From Streptosporangium brasiliense (GTDB lineage: Bacteria; Actinomycetota; Actinomycetes; Streptosporangiales; Streptosporangiaceae): 64,000 bases of DNA. The translations under genes and the position numbers were made by a program. The notes beneath the pieces are model-generated. The model was given only the letters and a program-made list of their open reading frames with translations, was not told the DNA's origin and made no database searches. Below are positions 1 through 9,221 of the stretch, piece after piece. The DNA is taken from NCBI RefSeq assembly GCF_030811595.1, contig NZ_JAUSRB010000002.1, positions 3,410,001 to 3,474,000 of the forward strand. The letters run 5' to 3'. Position 1 is the first letter of the stretch; each line of letters opens with the position of its first letter.

Positions 1-1
1 G

Positions 2-139
2 TCCATCCAGCACGGCGTCGTCGTCAACGACGCCTGGCGGGTCGCGATCAACGAGGCGGTCGGTCTCTTCCACACCGACAAGGACGTGGCCGCGCTCCAG
101 GCCTCGCTGGCCGAGGCCGCCAAGAACTCGGGTCAGTGA
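2..139 (+). CDS. ABC transporter substrate-binding protein, C-terminal fragment
   Basis: Only the last 45 codons are in the window; the gene begins before it. The reading frame ends in TGA at 137-139 with the tail LAEAAKNSGQ, preceded by a helical stretch, which suits the C-terminal helix of an extracellular solute-binding protein. The assignment rests mainly on context: two sugar-type ABC permeases follow directly in the same direction, 52 bp downstream. The mature protein would bind a sugar or oligosaccharide outside the membrane and hand it to those permeases. The substrate cannot be told from this fragment. Confidence 0.6.
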   Translation, partial: SIQHGVVVNDAWRVAINEAVGLFHTDKDVAALQASLAEAAKNSGQ

Positions 140-191
140 TGTCCGGTACGGCCCGCGGCGACGCGGGCCGTACCCCGTGGAAGGGGTGTCA

Positions 192-1079
192 GTGACACGG
201 GTGCGCAGGTGGCTGCCGGGGTTGCTGCTGGTCACGCCGTCGATCATCGCCATCGCGGTCTTCGTGTACGGCATGCTCGGCTGGAACTTCCGGCTGGCCA
301 TGACCGACAGGCACGACGAGATCTCCGAGGGGAGTTTCGTTGGCCTGGAGAACTTCGTCACGCTCTGGGATCAGAAGCGCTGGGGCATCTCGGTCAACCA
401 CGCCGTCGTCTTCACCGTGGTGTTCGTGTTCGGTGCGCTGGCGCTGGGCTGGCTGCTGGCCTTCCTCATGGAGAAGGGGATCAAGGGGGAGGGGACCTTC
501 CGGGCGGTCTACCTGTTCCCGATGGCGATCTCGTTCGTGGCGACCGGGGTGGTCTGGCGCTGGCTGATGAACTCCGGTCAGGACGAGCGGGCGGTCGGGC
601 TGAACCGGCTGTTCGACAGCCTGGGCCTGGACTTCCTGCAGTGGGAGTGGTTCCGGAACCCGGACTGGGGGATGGCGGCCATGGCCATCCCCGCGATATG
701 GCAAATGTCGGGATATGTCATGGCGTTGTTCCTGGCGGGCTTCCGGGGCGTCCCCGAAGACCTCCGGGAGGCGGCCCGGGTCGACGGCTGCACCGAATGG
801 CAGGTCTACCGGCACATCGTGCTGCCGCTGCTCCGCCCGGTGACGCTGTCCGCGCTGATCATCCTCGGGCACATCTCGCTCAAGGTCTTCGACCTGATCG
901 TCGCGGTGTCCGGCAAGCAGATCATCACCGACGTCCCCGCCGTGTTCATGTGGGTGGCGGTCTTCGACTCCCACGACCCGGCCAAGGGCGCCACCATCGC
1001 CGCCTACATCGTGCTCGCGGTGAGCGTGTTCGTCATCCCCTACCTGGTCTGGACCCTTCGCAAGGAGAGGCGGCCATGA
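192..1079 (+). CDS. Sugar ABC transporter permease, MalF/UgpA type
   Basis: Inner-membrane permease of a carbohydrate uptake ABC transporter, about 295 residues with six predicted membrane helices. The cytoplasmic EAA loop is visible as EAARVDGCTEWQVYRHIVLP near residue 200, the coupling site for the ATPase subunit. The GTG at 192 is preferred because GGAAGGGG lies 6-13 bases upstream; GTG codons at 177 and 186 are alternatives. The stop overlaps the next gene in ATGA (1076-1079), so the two permeases are translationally coupled. No ATPase gene is present in the window, as is common when a shared MsiK-type ATPase serves several transporters. Substrate unknown. Confidence 0.9.
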   Translation: MTRVRRWLPGLLLVTPSIIAIAVFVYGMLGWNFRLAMTDRHDEISEGSFVGLENFVTLWDQKRWGISVNHAVVFTVVFVFGALALGWLLAFLMEKGIKGEGTFRAVYLFPMAISFVATGVVWRWLMNSGQDERAVGLNRLFDSLGLDFLQWEWFRNPDWGMAAMAIPAIWQMSGYVMALFLAGFRGVPEDLREAARVDGCTEWQVYRHIVLPLLRPVTLSALIILGHISLKVFDLIVAVSGKQIITDVPAVFMWVAVFDSHDPAKGATIAAYIVLAVSVFVIPYLVWTLRKERRP

Positions 1080-1993
1080 CGGCCACGGAGACGCGGACCC
1101 CTCCGGCGCGGGCGCACGGGCCGGGCGGCCGGGCCGGGCGGCGGGCGGGCTGGGCGCGCGGCGTCCGGCTGGCGCTGCTGGCCGCCTTCCTGGTGATCTT
1201 CCTGATCCCGGTCTACGTGCTGCTGGTCACCAGCTTCAAGCCGCTGACCGAGGCCGACCCCAGCCGGGCCTGGGCGCTGCCCGAGGTGTGGACGGCGCAG
1301 CCGTGGCGGGTGGCCTGGGACAAGCTCGCCCCGGGCATCTGGAACAGCGTGCTGCTGGCCGTACCCGGTGCGCTGATCTCGGCGGTCCTGGGCTCCATGA
1401 ACGGCTACGTGCTGTCGAAGTGGCGCTTCCCCGGCGCCGACGTGCTGTTCACGCTGTTCCTGTTCGGCATGTTCATCCCCTACCAGGGGGTCATGATCCC
1501 GCTGGTCCAGCTCCTGGTGAAGCTCAACGAGATCACCCAGTCCGTCACCGGGGCGTCGGGGGTCTTCTACGGCGCGATACCGGGGCTGCTCCTGGCGCAC
1601 GTGGTCTACGGCATCCCGATCTGCACGCTGATATTCCGTAACTACTACGTCACCATCCCGGACGAGCTGATCGAGGCCTCCCGGGTGGACGGCGCGGGGA
1701 TGCTGCGGACCTACTGGTCGGTGGTGCTGCCGGTCTCCGGGCCGGCCTTCGCGGTGGTGATCATCTGGCAGTTCACCTCGATGTGGAACGACTTCCTGTT
1801 CGCCGTCTTCCTCACCGGCCCGCAGAGCTGGCCCACCACGGTCATGCTCAACAACATCGCCGGCGCCCAGACCGTCCCCTACAGCCAGCAGATGGCCGCG
1901 GCCCTGCTCGCCTCCATCCCCACGATGATCGTCTACGTCCTGCTCGGCCGGTTCTTCATGCGCGGCCTCATGGCCGGGGCGCTGAAGGGGTGA
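1076..1993 (+). CDS. Sugar ABC transporter permease, MalG type
   Basis: Second membrane subunit of the carbohydrate ABC transporter, 305 residues. The N-terminus is an Arg/Gly/Ala-rich cytoplasmic tail followed by a first helix near residues 40-60, and the EAA motif reads EASRVDGAGMLRTYWSVVLP near residue 205. It starts at the ATG inside the ATGA overlap with the upstream permease. The ending GGALKG-type tail matches the end of MalG-family proteins. With the upstream binding protein and MalF-like permease it forms a standard three-gene import operon; the ATPase must be encoded elsewhere. Confidence 0.92.
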   Translation: MTATETRTPPARAHGPGGRAGRRAGWARGVRLALLAAFLVIFLIPVYVLLVTSFKPLTEADPSRAWALPEVWTAQPWRVAWDKLAPGIWNSVLLAVPGALISAVLGSMNGYVLSKWRFPGADVLFTLFLFGMFIPYQGVMIPLVQLLVKLNEITQSVTGASGVFYGAIPGLLLAHVVYGIPICTLIFRNYYVTIPDELIEASRVDGAGMLRTYWSVVLPVSGPAFAVVIIWQFTSMWNDFLFAVFLTGPQSWPTTVMLNNIAGAQTVPYSQQMAAALLASIPTMIVYVLLGRFFMRGLMAGALKG

Positions 1994-1994
1994 C

Positions 1995-2981
1995 TCACGG
2001 TCGGAGCGCCTCAGGATGGACCAGGGAGTCGCCCAGCGCGGTGCGGTGGTAGAGGACGCCCCGGCCGGTGCGGCTCCCGGCGACCAGGCCCGCCCTGCGC
2101 AGCGCGGCCAGGTGGCCTCCGACGGTGCCCAGGCTCAGGCCGAGCAGGGTGACGAGCTGGGTGGTGGTCGCCGGGCCGGCCAGCTCCAGGAGCACGCGGG
2201 CCCGGGTCCGGCCGATCAGCCCGGCCAGCCCGTCGGGCGCCCGGTGCGGGATCCCCGCGCCCCGGGCCGGATAGCTGATCGCGTACGGCCACGCGTGCTC
2301 AAGGTAGGAGCCCACTCCGCAGTCGAAGGGGGAGGGCACGAGGAGCAGGCCGCGTCCGTCGAGCCGGTGGGTCGCGTCCGGGCTCCGCGCGCCGACCTCG
2401 ATGACCCCGTCCGGGCGCCACCGCACCCGGGGGCTGAGGTCGGCCAGCGCCGCCGCCCAGCCGTAGGCGGCCAGCCGGCCCGCCCGCTGGACCACGTCCC
2501 GCTCCAGGATCGCGTGGAAGCGTGGCCACGAGGGGGCGACGATCTCGTCCCAGACGGCCTGGAGCGCGGCGGCGAACAGTTCCACGACGTCCGGTGAGAA
2601 CAGCACGTCCATGACCGCGTCCGGGGGACGCGCCATGCCCTCCAGGTTCCGGGCGATCTCGCCGTGCGCCTGGGCGGCCGGGGTCGCCCGCACGGCCGTG
2701 AGCTCGGCGGCGAAGGGGGTGCTCACCCCGGCCGGCGGCGGCGCGGGGAAGTCGGCGTTGTAGAGCCGGTCCCGGTACAGCGTCACCAGGGCGCCCAGGC
2801 CGGCCTGCCTGGCCAGCAGGCCCTCGTACGGCCCGCGCATCCGGTCCACCCACGCCCGCCACACCGGGTCGTCCTTCTTGCCGGACAGCAGCCAGAGCGC
2901 CTGCTTGGTGACCATGAGAGGGGAGATGGCGAACCTGCTCGCCATGACGTCCTGCGGGCTGACCTCGATCAGGTAGACCAT
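1995..2981 (-). CDS. ArsR/SmtB-family winged-helix regulator with DUF5937-like N-terminal domain
   Basis: A 328-residue protein with a long N-terminal domain (residues 1-240, resembling DUF5937) and a C-terminal winged helix-turn-helix (about 255-315) containing TTTQLVTLLGLSLGTVGGHL and a wing around GRGVLYHR. No metal-binding cysteine pair is visible in the HTH, so a metal sensor role is unlikely. It is divergent from an MFS transporter gene and has a perfect 8-bp inverted repeat just upstream of its start (2990-3009). The usual arrangement for such pairs is a regulator that represses itself and the exporter. The ligand is unknown. Confidence 0.85.
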   Translation of the reverse strand: MVYLIEVSPQDVMASRFAISPLMVTKQALWLLSGKKDDPVWRAWVDRMRGPYEGLLARQAGLGALVTLYRDRLYNADFPAPPPAGVSTPFAAELTAVRATPAAQAHGEIARNLEGMARPPDAVMDVLFSPDVVELFAAALQAVWDEIVAPSWPRFHAILERDVVQRAGRLAAYGWAAALADLSPRVRWRPDGVIEVGARSPDATHRLDGRGLLLVPSPFDCGVGSYLEHAWPYAISYPARGAGIPHRAPDGLAGLIGRTRARVLLELAGPATTTQLVTLLGLSLGTVGGHLAALRRAGLVAGSRTGRGVLYHRTALGDSLVHPEALRP

Positions 2982-2989
2982 GTAGCGAC

Positions 2990-3009
2990 CTTTCGGAGAT
3001 ATCCGAAAG
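2990..3009. promoter_or_regulatory. Palindromic operator between ArsR-type regulator and MFS gene
   Basis: CTTTCGGA-GATA-TCCGAAAG, a perfect 8-bp inverted repeat with a 4-base spacer, 9 bp upstream of the regulator's ATG and 30 bp upstream of the MFS start. Position and symmetry fit an autoregulatory operator for the ArsR-type protein. Confidence 0.6.
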
Positions 3010-3038
3010 CTTAGTCAGCCGTCCCGGCCCGCCCGAGC

Positions 3039-4244
3039 ATGGTCCGCATGACCCCCACACAAGAGCGCGGCGCGACCTACACGGAGGTTTTCGCGGGCCG
3101 GGAGTTCCGGGTGCTGTTCGGGAGCTTCGCGCTCCTGGTGGCCGGGGACCAGATCAAGATGCTGGCCCTGTCGGCCCTGGTCTACGCGCGGACCGGGTCG
3201 CCCGGACTGTCGGCCGCGACGTACATGCTGGGCTTCCTGCCCTACATCGTCGGCGGGACGTTCCTGCTCTCGCTGGCCGACCGGCTCCGGCCGCGCGAGC
3301 TGATGATCGCCGGTGAGCTGGTCCGGGTGGTGACCTGCCTGCTGCTGGCCTTCGCCGGACTGCCCGTCTGGGCGATGCTGGCCCTGGTCCTCCTGACCGG
3401 GCTGTTCTCGCCGGTCTTCGCCGCCGCCCGCAGCGCCCTCCTGCCCGACCTGCTGCCGGGTGACGCGTTCGTGCTGGCCAGGTCGGTGCTGTCCATGACG
3501 GCCGCCGGGGCGCAGATCGGCGGCCTCGCGGTGGGCGGCGGCATCCTCGCCGCCGCAGGCCCGGACGGGGCGCTGGCCGGCACCGCCGTGCTGTCGGTCG
3601 TGGCCGCGGTGGTGCTCCGGGCCGGACTGCCCGGCCTGCCGGCCCGGGGCGCGGTGGGCGGCGGCGCCGTACGGGAGACCCTGCGGGTCAACCGGTCCCT
3701 GCTGGCCGACGCCAGGGTGCGCGGGCTGCTGCTCGCCCACTGGCTGCCGGTGTCGTTCGTGACGGGCGCCGAGGCGATGCTCGTGCCCTACCTGGGCGGC
3801 ACGGCCGGGATCGCGCTCGCCGCCGCGTCCGCGGGGCTGGCGGCCGGGAACCTCGCCGTCGGCCGGTTCGCCGCGCCGTCGGCGCGGGAGCGGCTGGCGC
3901 TGCCCCTGGCGGTGCTCGCCGGGGTGCCGCTGCTCGGCTTCGCCCTCCAGCCGGGCCTCGCGGGGGCCGTCCTGATCGCCGTGCTCGCCACGGCGGGCAG
4001 CGGCGCCTACCAGCTCGGGCTGCAGCGGAGGTTCCTGGAGGCGGTGCCCGAGCGGGTCCGGGGACAGGCCTTCGGACTGGTGTCGGCGGGCGCGATGACC
4101 GGCCAGGCGCTGGGCGCCGCGCTGGTGGGCGCCGCCGCCGAACTGGCGGCCCCGCACCTGGCGATCGCCGCCGCGGGCCTGGCGGTCATCGGGTGCTCCC
4201 TCGCCCTCCACCGCTCCCTGCGGCCGTCCCCGGTGCCGGGCTAG
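3039..4244 (+). CDS. MFS transporter, MFS_1/enterobactin-exporter-like
   Basis: A 401-residue membrane protein with about 12 helices. The N-terminal ETF/REFRVLFGSFALLVAGDQI segment and the loop after helix 2 (SLADRLRPRELMIAGEL) follow the pattern of the actinobacterial MFS group with EntS-like folds. Starts are ATG at 3039 or ATG at 3048. It is divergent from the ArsR-type regulator and probably under its control, which suggests drug or metabolite export. Its stop codon overlaps that of the convergent LacI gene by 4 bases (CTAG at 4241-4244). Confidence 0.85.
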   Translation: MVRMTPTQERGATYTEVFAGREFRVLFGSFALLVAGDQIKMLALSALVYARTGSPGLSAATYMLGFLPYIVGGTFLLSLADRLRPRELMIAGELVRVVTCLLLAFAGLPVWAMLALVLLTGLFSPVFAAARSALLPDLLPGDAFVLARSVLSMTAAGAQIGGLAVGGGILAAAGPDGALAGTAVLSVVAAVVLRAGLPGLPARGAVGGGAVRETLRVNRSLLADARVRGLLLAHWLPVSFVTGAEAMLVPYLGGTAGIALAAASAGLAAGNLAVGRFAAPSARERLALPLAVLAGVPLLGFALQPGLAGAVLIAVLATAGSGAYQLGLQRRFLEAVPERVRGQAFGLVSAGAMTGQALGAALVGAAAELAAPHLAIAAAGLAVIGCSLALHRSLRPSPVPG

Positions 4245-5230
4245 GGGCGCAGCTCTCCGGAGCCGCGGGGGATGAGCCGGGTGGGCAGCTCGATCCGGGC
4301 GGCTGGGCCCGGCTCCCCTGTGATGCGGCGGAAGAGCAGCTCGGCCGCGGTCCGGCCGAGCTTGGCCGGGTCCTGGGCGACCACGGTCACCCCGGGCACC
4401 AGCAGGTCGGCGAGCTCGAAGTCGTCGAAGCCGACCATGGCGAGCCGGTGCCCGGTGCGCAGCGTGGCCACGGTGATCCGGCCGTTGCCGGTGAACACCG
4501 CGGTGGGCGGGTCGTCGCCGGAGAGCATCCGGGCCAGCGCGGGCCCGGCCTGCTCCGGGGGGCCCGTCGCCACCAGCGACCCGTCGAACGGCAGGCCCGC
4601 GTCGGCGAGGGCGCGGCGGTAGCCGCGCAGGCGCTCGGCGGCGGTGAAGATGGACGCGCTGTCGCCGAGGAAGGCGATCCGGCGGTGGCCGTGCCGGATC
4701 AGGTGGGTGACCCCGGTGTGCGTCCCGCCGTTGTTGTCGCAGGTCACCGTGTCCACCTCCAGCCCGCCCGGCCGGTCGGCGAAGACGGCGGCGATGCCCG
4801 CGTCGAGCTCGGGCCTCAGGTAGTCGTGGTCGTCCCCGGCCGGCACGATGATCAGGCCGTCCACCCGGCGGGAGCAGAAGGTGAGGACGAGCTCCCGCTC
4901 GCGCGTCGGCTCCTCCCCCGAGGAGCCGCTGAGCACCAGCGAGCCGTACCGGAGCGCCACGTCCTCGACCGCGCGGCTGATCCCGGAGTAGAACGGGTCG
5001 GCCGCGTCCTCGATCACCAGGCCGATGCTCGCGGTCCGGCCCCGGCGCAGCACCCGGGCGCTCTCGTTGCGCCGGTAGCCGAGCCGTTCGATGGCCGACA
5101 GGACCCGCTCGGCGGTGGCGGGGTTGACCCCCGGCTCCTCGTTGACGACCCGGGAGACGGTCTTGAGCGCCACCCCGGCCGCCGCCGCGACATCTTTCAT
5201 GGTGGGACGTCCACGGACACTGTCTGCCAC
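4241..5230 (-). CDS. LacI-family transcriptional regulator
   Basis: About 329 residues. The N-terminal HTH reads PTMKDVAAAAGVALKTVSRV, followed by the hinge (YRRNESARVLRRGRTASIGLV) and a periplasmic-binding-protein-like effector domain to the C-terminus. The GTG at 5230 places the HTH near the N-terminus as usual; TTG at 5248 and the ATG of MKDV are alternatives. A perfect 14-bp palindrome (TGACAACGTTGTCA) lies 30 bp upstream, so autoregulation is likely. It probably senses a sugar; the sugar ABC transporter 2.2 kb away is a possible target but is not adjacent. Confidence 0.9.
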   Translation of the reverse strand: MADSVRGRPTMKDVAAAAGVALKTVSRVVNEEPGVNPATAERVLSAIERLGYRRNESARVLRRGRTASIGLVIEDAADPFYSGISRAVEDVALRYGSLVLSGSSGEEPTRERELVLTFCSRRVDGLIIVPAGDDHDYLRPELDAGIAAVFADRPGGLEVDTVTCDNNGGTHTGVTHLIRHGHRRIAFLGDSASIFTAAERLRGYRRALADAGLPFDGSLVATGPPEQAGPALARMLSGDDPPTAVFTGNGRITVATLRTGHRLAMVGFDDFELADLLVPGVTVVAQDPAKLGRTAAELLFRRITGEPGPAARIELPTRLIPRGSGELRP

Positions 5231-5259
5231 GGCCCGATCATCGCCCAAGTCCAGCCGGT

Positions 5260-5273
5260 TGACAACGTTGTCA
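5260..5273. promoter_or_regulatory. LacI-type operator, CG-centred palindrome
   Basis: TGACAACGTTGTCA, a perfect 14-bp palindrome with the central CG typical of LacI-family sites, in the 57-bp gap between the pcaR stop and the lacI-type start. It overlaps TTGACA, a good -35 hexamer on the plus strand reading. Most simply it is the autoregulatory site of the adjacent LacI protein. Confidence 0.6.
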
Positions 5274-5287
5274 TCCAGCCCGGCTGC

Positions 5288-6139
5288 TCACCGGGAGAGC
5301 GCGCCGCCCCGCACGCCCGTCGCGCGCAGGTCGGACTCCACCCTCGCGGCGGCGGCCAGCAGCGGCGGCAGCAGGTCGCGCTGGAGGGACTCGACGGTCG
5401 TCCGGCTCGCGTGGGAGGAGATGTTCATCGCGGCGACCACCCGGCCGGAGCGCTCCCGGACCGGCACGGCGACCGAGCGCAGCCCCTCCTCCAGCTCCTG
5501 GTCGACCACCGCCCACCCCCGCGCGCGGACGCCGTCCAGCTCGGCCCGGAGGGCGGCGGGCTCGGTGACGGTCCGGGGGGTGAACCCGCGCAGCCCGGCG
5601 CGGCCGAGACAGGCGTCGAGCTCCTCCGGGGGGAGCGCGGCCAGCAGCACCCGGCCCATCGAGGTGCAGTGGGCCGGGAAGCGGGTGCCGATGGCGATGG
5701 TCACCCGCATGATCCGGGTGGTGGCCACCCGGGCCACGTAGACGATGTCCTCGCCGTCGAGCACGGCCACGGACGCCGACTCGTGCACCTCGGCGACGAG
5801 CCGCTCCAGGTGCGGCTCGGCGACCTCGGGCAGGGAGAGACCGGACAGGTAGGCGTAGCCGAGCTCCAGCACGCGGGGGGAGAGCGCGAACAGCCGCCCG
5901 TCGGTCCGGACGTAGCCGAGGTCGACGAGCGTCAGCAGGAACCGCCGGGCCGCCGCCCGGGTCAGACCGGTGGCGCGGGCGACCTCGCTGAGCGTCAGCT
6001 CGGGGGTGGCCGCGCCGAACGCCCGGATCACCGACAGCCCCCGGGCCAGCGACTGCACGTGGTCGGGGCCGCGGTCGACCGGTCCGTCCACGTCTCGGTC
6101 GACCGGTCCGTCCACGCCTCGGTCAACCGGTCCGTCCAT
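5288..6139 (-). CDS. pcaR: IclR-family regulator of the beta-ketoadipate pathway (PcaR/PobR type)
   Basis: A 283-residue IclR-type regulator: winged HTH at about 40-95 (TLSEVARATGLTRAAARRFL) and the effector-binding domain from about 110, including SMGRVLLAALPPEEL. RVTIAIGTRFPAHCTSMG matches the PcaR/PcaU/PobR branch, whose members control protocatechuate genes in response to pathway intermediates. It is last in the pca operon and overlaps pcaC by 17 bp. The first 24 residues are an in-frame tandem repeat (DGPVDR units, 24-bp DNA repeat), so the original start may have been the Met/Val further in. Role assigned from family and context. Confidence 0.85.
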   Translation of the reverse strand: MDGPVDRGVDGPVDRDVDGPVDRGPDHVQSLARGLSVIRAFGAATPELTLSEVARATGLTRAAARRFLLTLVDLGYVRTDGRLFALSPRVLELGYAYLSGLSLPEVAEPHLERLVAEVHESASVAVLDGEDIVYVARVATTRIMRVTIAIGTRFPAHCTSMGRVLLAALPPEELDACLGRAGLRGFTPRTVTEPAALRAELDGVRARGWAVVDQELEEGLRSVAVPVRERSGRVVAAMNISSHASRTTVESLQRDLLPPLLAAAARVESDLRATGVRGGALSR

Positions 6140-6143
6140 CCCC
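6072..6143. repeat. Three 24-bp tandem repeats at the pcaC/pcaR junction
   Basis: Units at 6072-6095, 6096-6119 and 6120-6143 share the core CGGTCGACCGGTCCGTCCAC. The unit length is a multiple of three, so the repeats are read in frame as the N-terminal DGPVDR repeats of PcaR. The last unit also contains the stop of pcaC and the start of pcaR. Confidence 0.85.
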
Positions 6144-6521
6144 GTCCTCCTCGTTCCGGTCGAACTCTAGTGCCGCCTGCGCCACCGCGAACGCGCGGTT
6201 GGCCGCGGGCACGCCCGCGTAGACCGCGGTGTGCAGCAGCACCTCCTTGATCTCCTCCTCGGTGAGCCCGACGCGGAGCGCCGCCCGCACGTGCATGGCC
6301 AGCTCCCGCTCGTGCCCGAGCGCGGTCAGCAGGGCGAGGGTGAGGCAGCTACGGGTGCGCCGGTCCAGGCCGGGACGGGTCCAGATCTCCCCCCAGGCGT
6401 ATTTGGTGATGAGCTCCTGGAAGTCCGCGGTGAACGGCGTGGCGCCCGCGGCGGCGCGGTCCACGTGCTCGTCGCCCAGTACGGCCCGGCGCGTCGCGTC
6501 TCCGGCGCTCCACATGTCCAT
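6123..6521 (-). CDS. pcaC: 4-carboxymuconolactone decarboxylase
   Basis: A 132-residue single-domain CMD protein. It decarboxylates gamma-carboxymuconolactone to beta-ketoadipate enol-lactone in the protocatechuate branch. Visible family features are DLQELITKYAWGEIWTRPGL, the DRRTRSCLTLALLTALG segment and the ELAMHVRAALRVGLTEEEI helix with conserved His. Many actinomycetes carry PcaC fused to the enol-lactone hydrolase PcaD as PcaL; here the decarboxylase stands alone and no pcaD follows. It lies between pcaB and pcaR in the operon. Confidence 0.93.
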   Translation of the reverse strand: MDMWSAGDATRRAVLGDEHVDRAAAGATPFTADFQELITKYAWGEIWTRPGLDRRTRSCLTLALLTALGHERELAMHVRAALRVGLTEEEIKEVLLHTAVYAGVPAANRAFAVAQAALEFDRNEEDGDGRTG

Positions 6522-6558
6522 CCGTCAGCTCCTTGTCGTGTCGCCGCGGGCCGTCCCC

Positions 6559-6690
6559 GCGGGAGGCGGCCACCTGTCACCCCGAGGGGCCGTGCGGGCC
6601 GCGACCACCCGGTCACCCCGGGGGTTCGGGCGGGCCGCGACCACCCGGTCACTCCGGGGGGTCGAAGTGGGCCGCGACCACCCGGTCGAC
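6559..6690. repeat. 36-bp tandem repeat spanning the pcaB 3' end
   Basis: Units start at 6559 (degenerate), 6595, 6631 and 6667, with the shared core GGGCCGCGACCACCCGGTC. The unit at 6667 encodes the C-terminal DRVVAAH region of PcaB, the unit at 6631 contains the PcaB stop, and the remaining copies lie downstream in the pcaB-pcaC gap. The 3' end of pcaB has therefore been tandemly duplicated into non-coding DNA. Confidence 0.85.
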
Positions 6691-7980
6691 GAAGACCCCG
6701 GCGGAGCCGAGATAGCCCGCCGGGTCCAGGGCGGCCTCCAGCTCCTGCGCCGTCAGAGCCAGGCCGGGCCCGGCCAGCAGCGCCTCGCGCAGCGACAGGC
6801 CCTCGGCGGCCGCCCGGGCGCAGGCGGCGTCCACCAGCCCGCGCGCCTCAGGGGTGCCGCCGAGCCGGGCGACGACGTGCTCGGCCATCGGCAGCCCCCG
6901 CGCCGCGCCGAGGTTGGCCCGCATCCGCGCCGGGTCGACGGTCAGGCCCTCCAGCACCTCGCCGAGCCAGGACGCGGCGCTGCCGGTGAGCCGGAGCAGC
7001 TCGCCGAGCGTCTCCCACTCGGCCTGCCAGGGGCCGGCGGCGCGCTCGTGCTCCTGGACCATGCCCGCGAGCACCGAGGCCACCAGGCCGGGGACGCGCT
7101 GGACGCAGGCGAGCACCGACACCGCGCCCACCGGGTTGCGCTTGTGCGGCATGGCGCTGGAGCCGCCCCGGCCGGGGGCCGACGGCTCGGCGGCCTCCCC
7201 AACCTCGGTCTGGGCCAGCAGCTTCACATCAGTGGCGATCTTGCCGAGCGTCCCGGCCGCCGTGCCGAGGGCGCAGGCCAGCCGGGCGACCGGGGCGCGG
7301 TCGGTGTGCCAGGGCAGGACCGGCTCGGCCAGGCCCAGCCCGGCCGCCAGGCGCGGCAGCACCTCGTGGCCCCGGCCGCCGAGGGCGGACAGGGTGCCCG
7401 CCGCCCCGCCGTACTGGACCGGTAGCGGCAGCTCCGCCAGCTCCGCCCGCGACCGGTCCAGCGCGCTCAGCCAGCCCGCGGCCTTGAGCCCGAAGGTGAT
7501 CGGCACCGCCTGCTGCAGGACCGTGCGCCCGGCCATCACGGTGTCGCGGTGCCCGGCCGCCAGGCGCGCGCACGCGTCGGCGCAGGCGGACAGGTCGGCC
7601 AGGAGTGGCGCGAGGGCGCGGCAGGCGACCAGCATCGCGGCCGTGTCGTTGATGTCCTGGCTGGTCGCGCCGTAGTGCACGTATCGCCGCAGCTCGGGCT
7701 TGACCCGCTCGCGCAGGGCCGCGACCAGGGGGATGACCGGGTTGCCCGCCGGCGCGGCCCGGCCGCCCAGCTCGGCGAGGTCGAACAGCTCCGGCCGGCA
7801 GGCCGCCCCCAGCGCCTCGACCGCCTCGTCCGGGATCAGGCCGATCCCCGCCTGGGCGGTGGCCAGCGCGGCCTCGACGTCCAGCATCGCCGCCAGCCAC
7901 GCCGCGTCCGACACCTCTGGCGCGGCACCGCCCCTGGCGAACATCCCCGAGAACAGTCCGTCGCGCGCCGACAAGGTCAT
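6649..7980 (-). CDS. pcaB: 3-carboxy-cis,cis-muconate cycloisomerase
   Basis: A 443-residue member of the fumarase/aspartase superfamily that lactonises 3-carboxy-cis,cis-muconate to 4-carboxymuconolactone. The signature loop GGSSAMPHKRNP is present near residue 275, with the conserved HYGATSQDINDTA segment near residue 105. The ATG at 7980 has a strong GGAGG ribosome binding site 5 bases upstream. It lies between pcaF and pcaC. The 3' end has been tandemly duplicated downstream (36-bp repeats). Confidence 0.95.
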   Translation of the reverse strand: MTLSARDGLFSGMFARGGAAPEVSDAAWLAAMLDVEAALATAQAGIGLIPDEAVEALGAACRPELFDLAELGGRAAPAGNPVIPLVAALRERVKPELRRYVHYGATSQDINDTAAMLVACRALAPLLADLSACADACARLAAGHRDTVMAGRTVLQQAVPITFGLKAAGWLSALDRSRAELAELPLPVQYGGAAGTLSALGGRGHEVLPRLAAGLGLAEPVLPWHTDRAPVARLACALGTAAGTLGKIATDVKLLAQTEVGEAAEPSAPGRGGSSAMPHKRNPVGAVSVLACVQRVPGLVASVLAGMVQEHERAAGPWQAEWETLGELLRLTGSAASWLGEVLEGLTVDPARMRANLGAARGLPMAEHVVARLGGTPEARGLVDAACARAAAEGLSLREALLAGPGLALTAQELEAALDPAGYLGSAGVFVDRVVAAHFDPPE

Positions 7981-8045
7981 GCTCACCTCCAGTAATGATG
8001 ATGTCGACAGATTGTCACGTATATGGGTGAGCGTCGCGGTGAACG

Positions 8046-9217
<1,172 letters not shown>

Positions 9218-9221
<4 letters not shown>

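Noticed and set aside
4193..6250. Long plus-strand open frame of 685 codons opposite the LacI and pcaR genes
   Set aside because: It is the complement shadow of two well-supported minus-strand genes; the translation is Arg/Gly/Pro-rich and matches no family.
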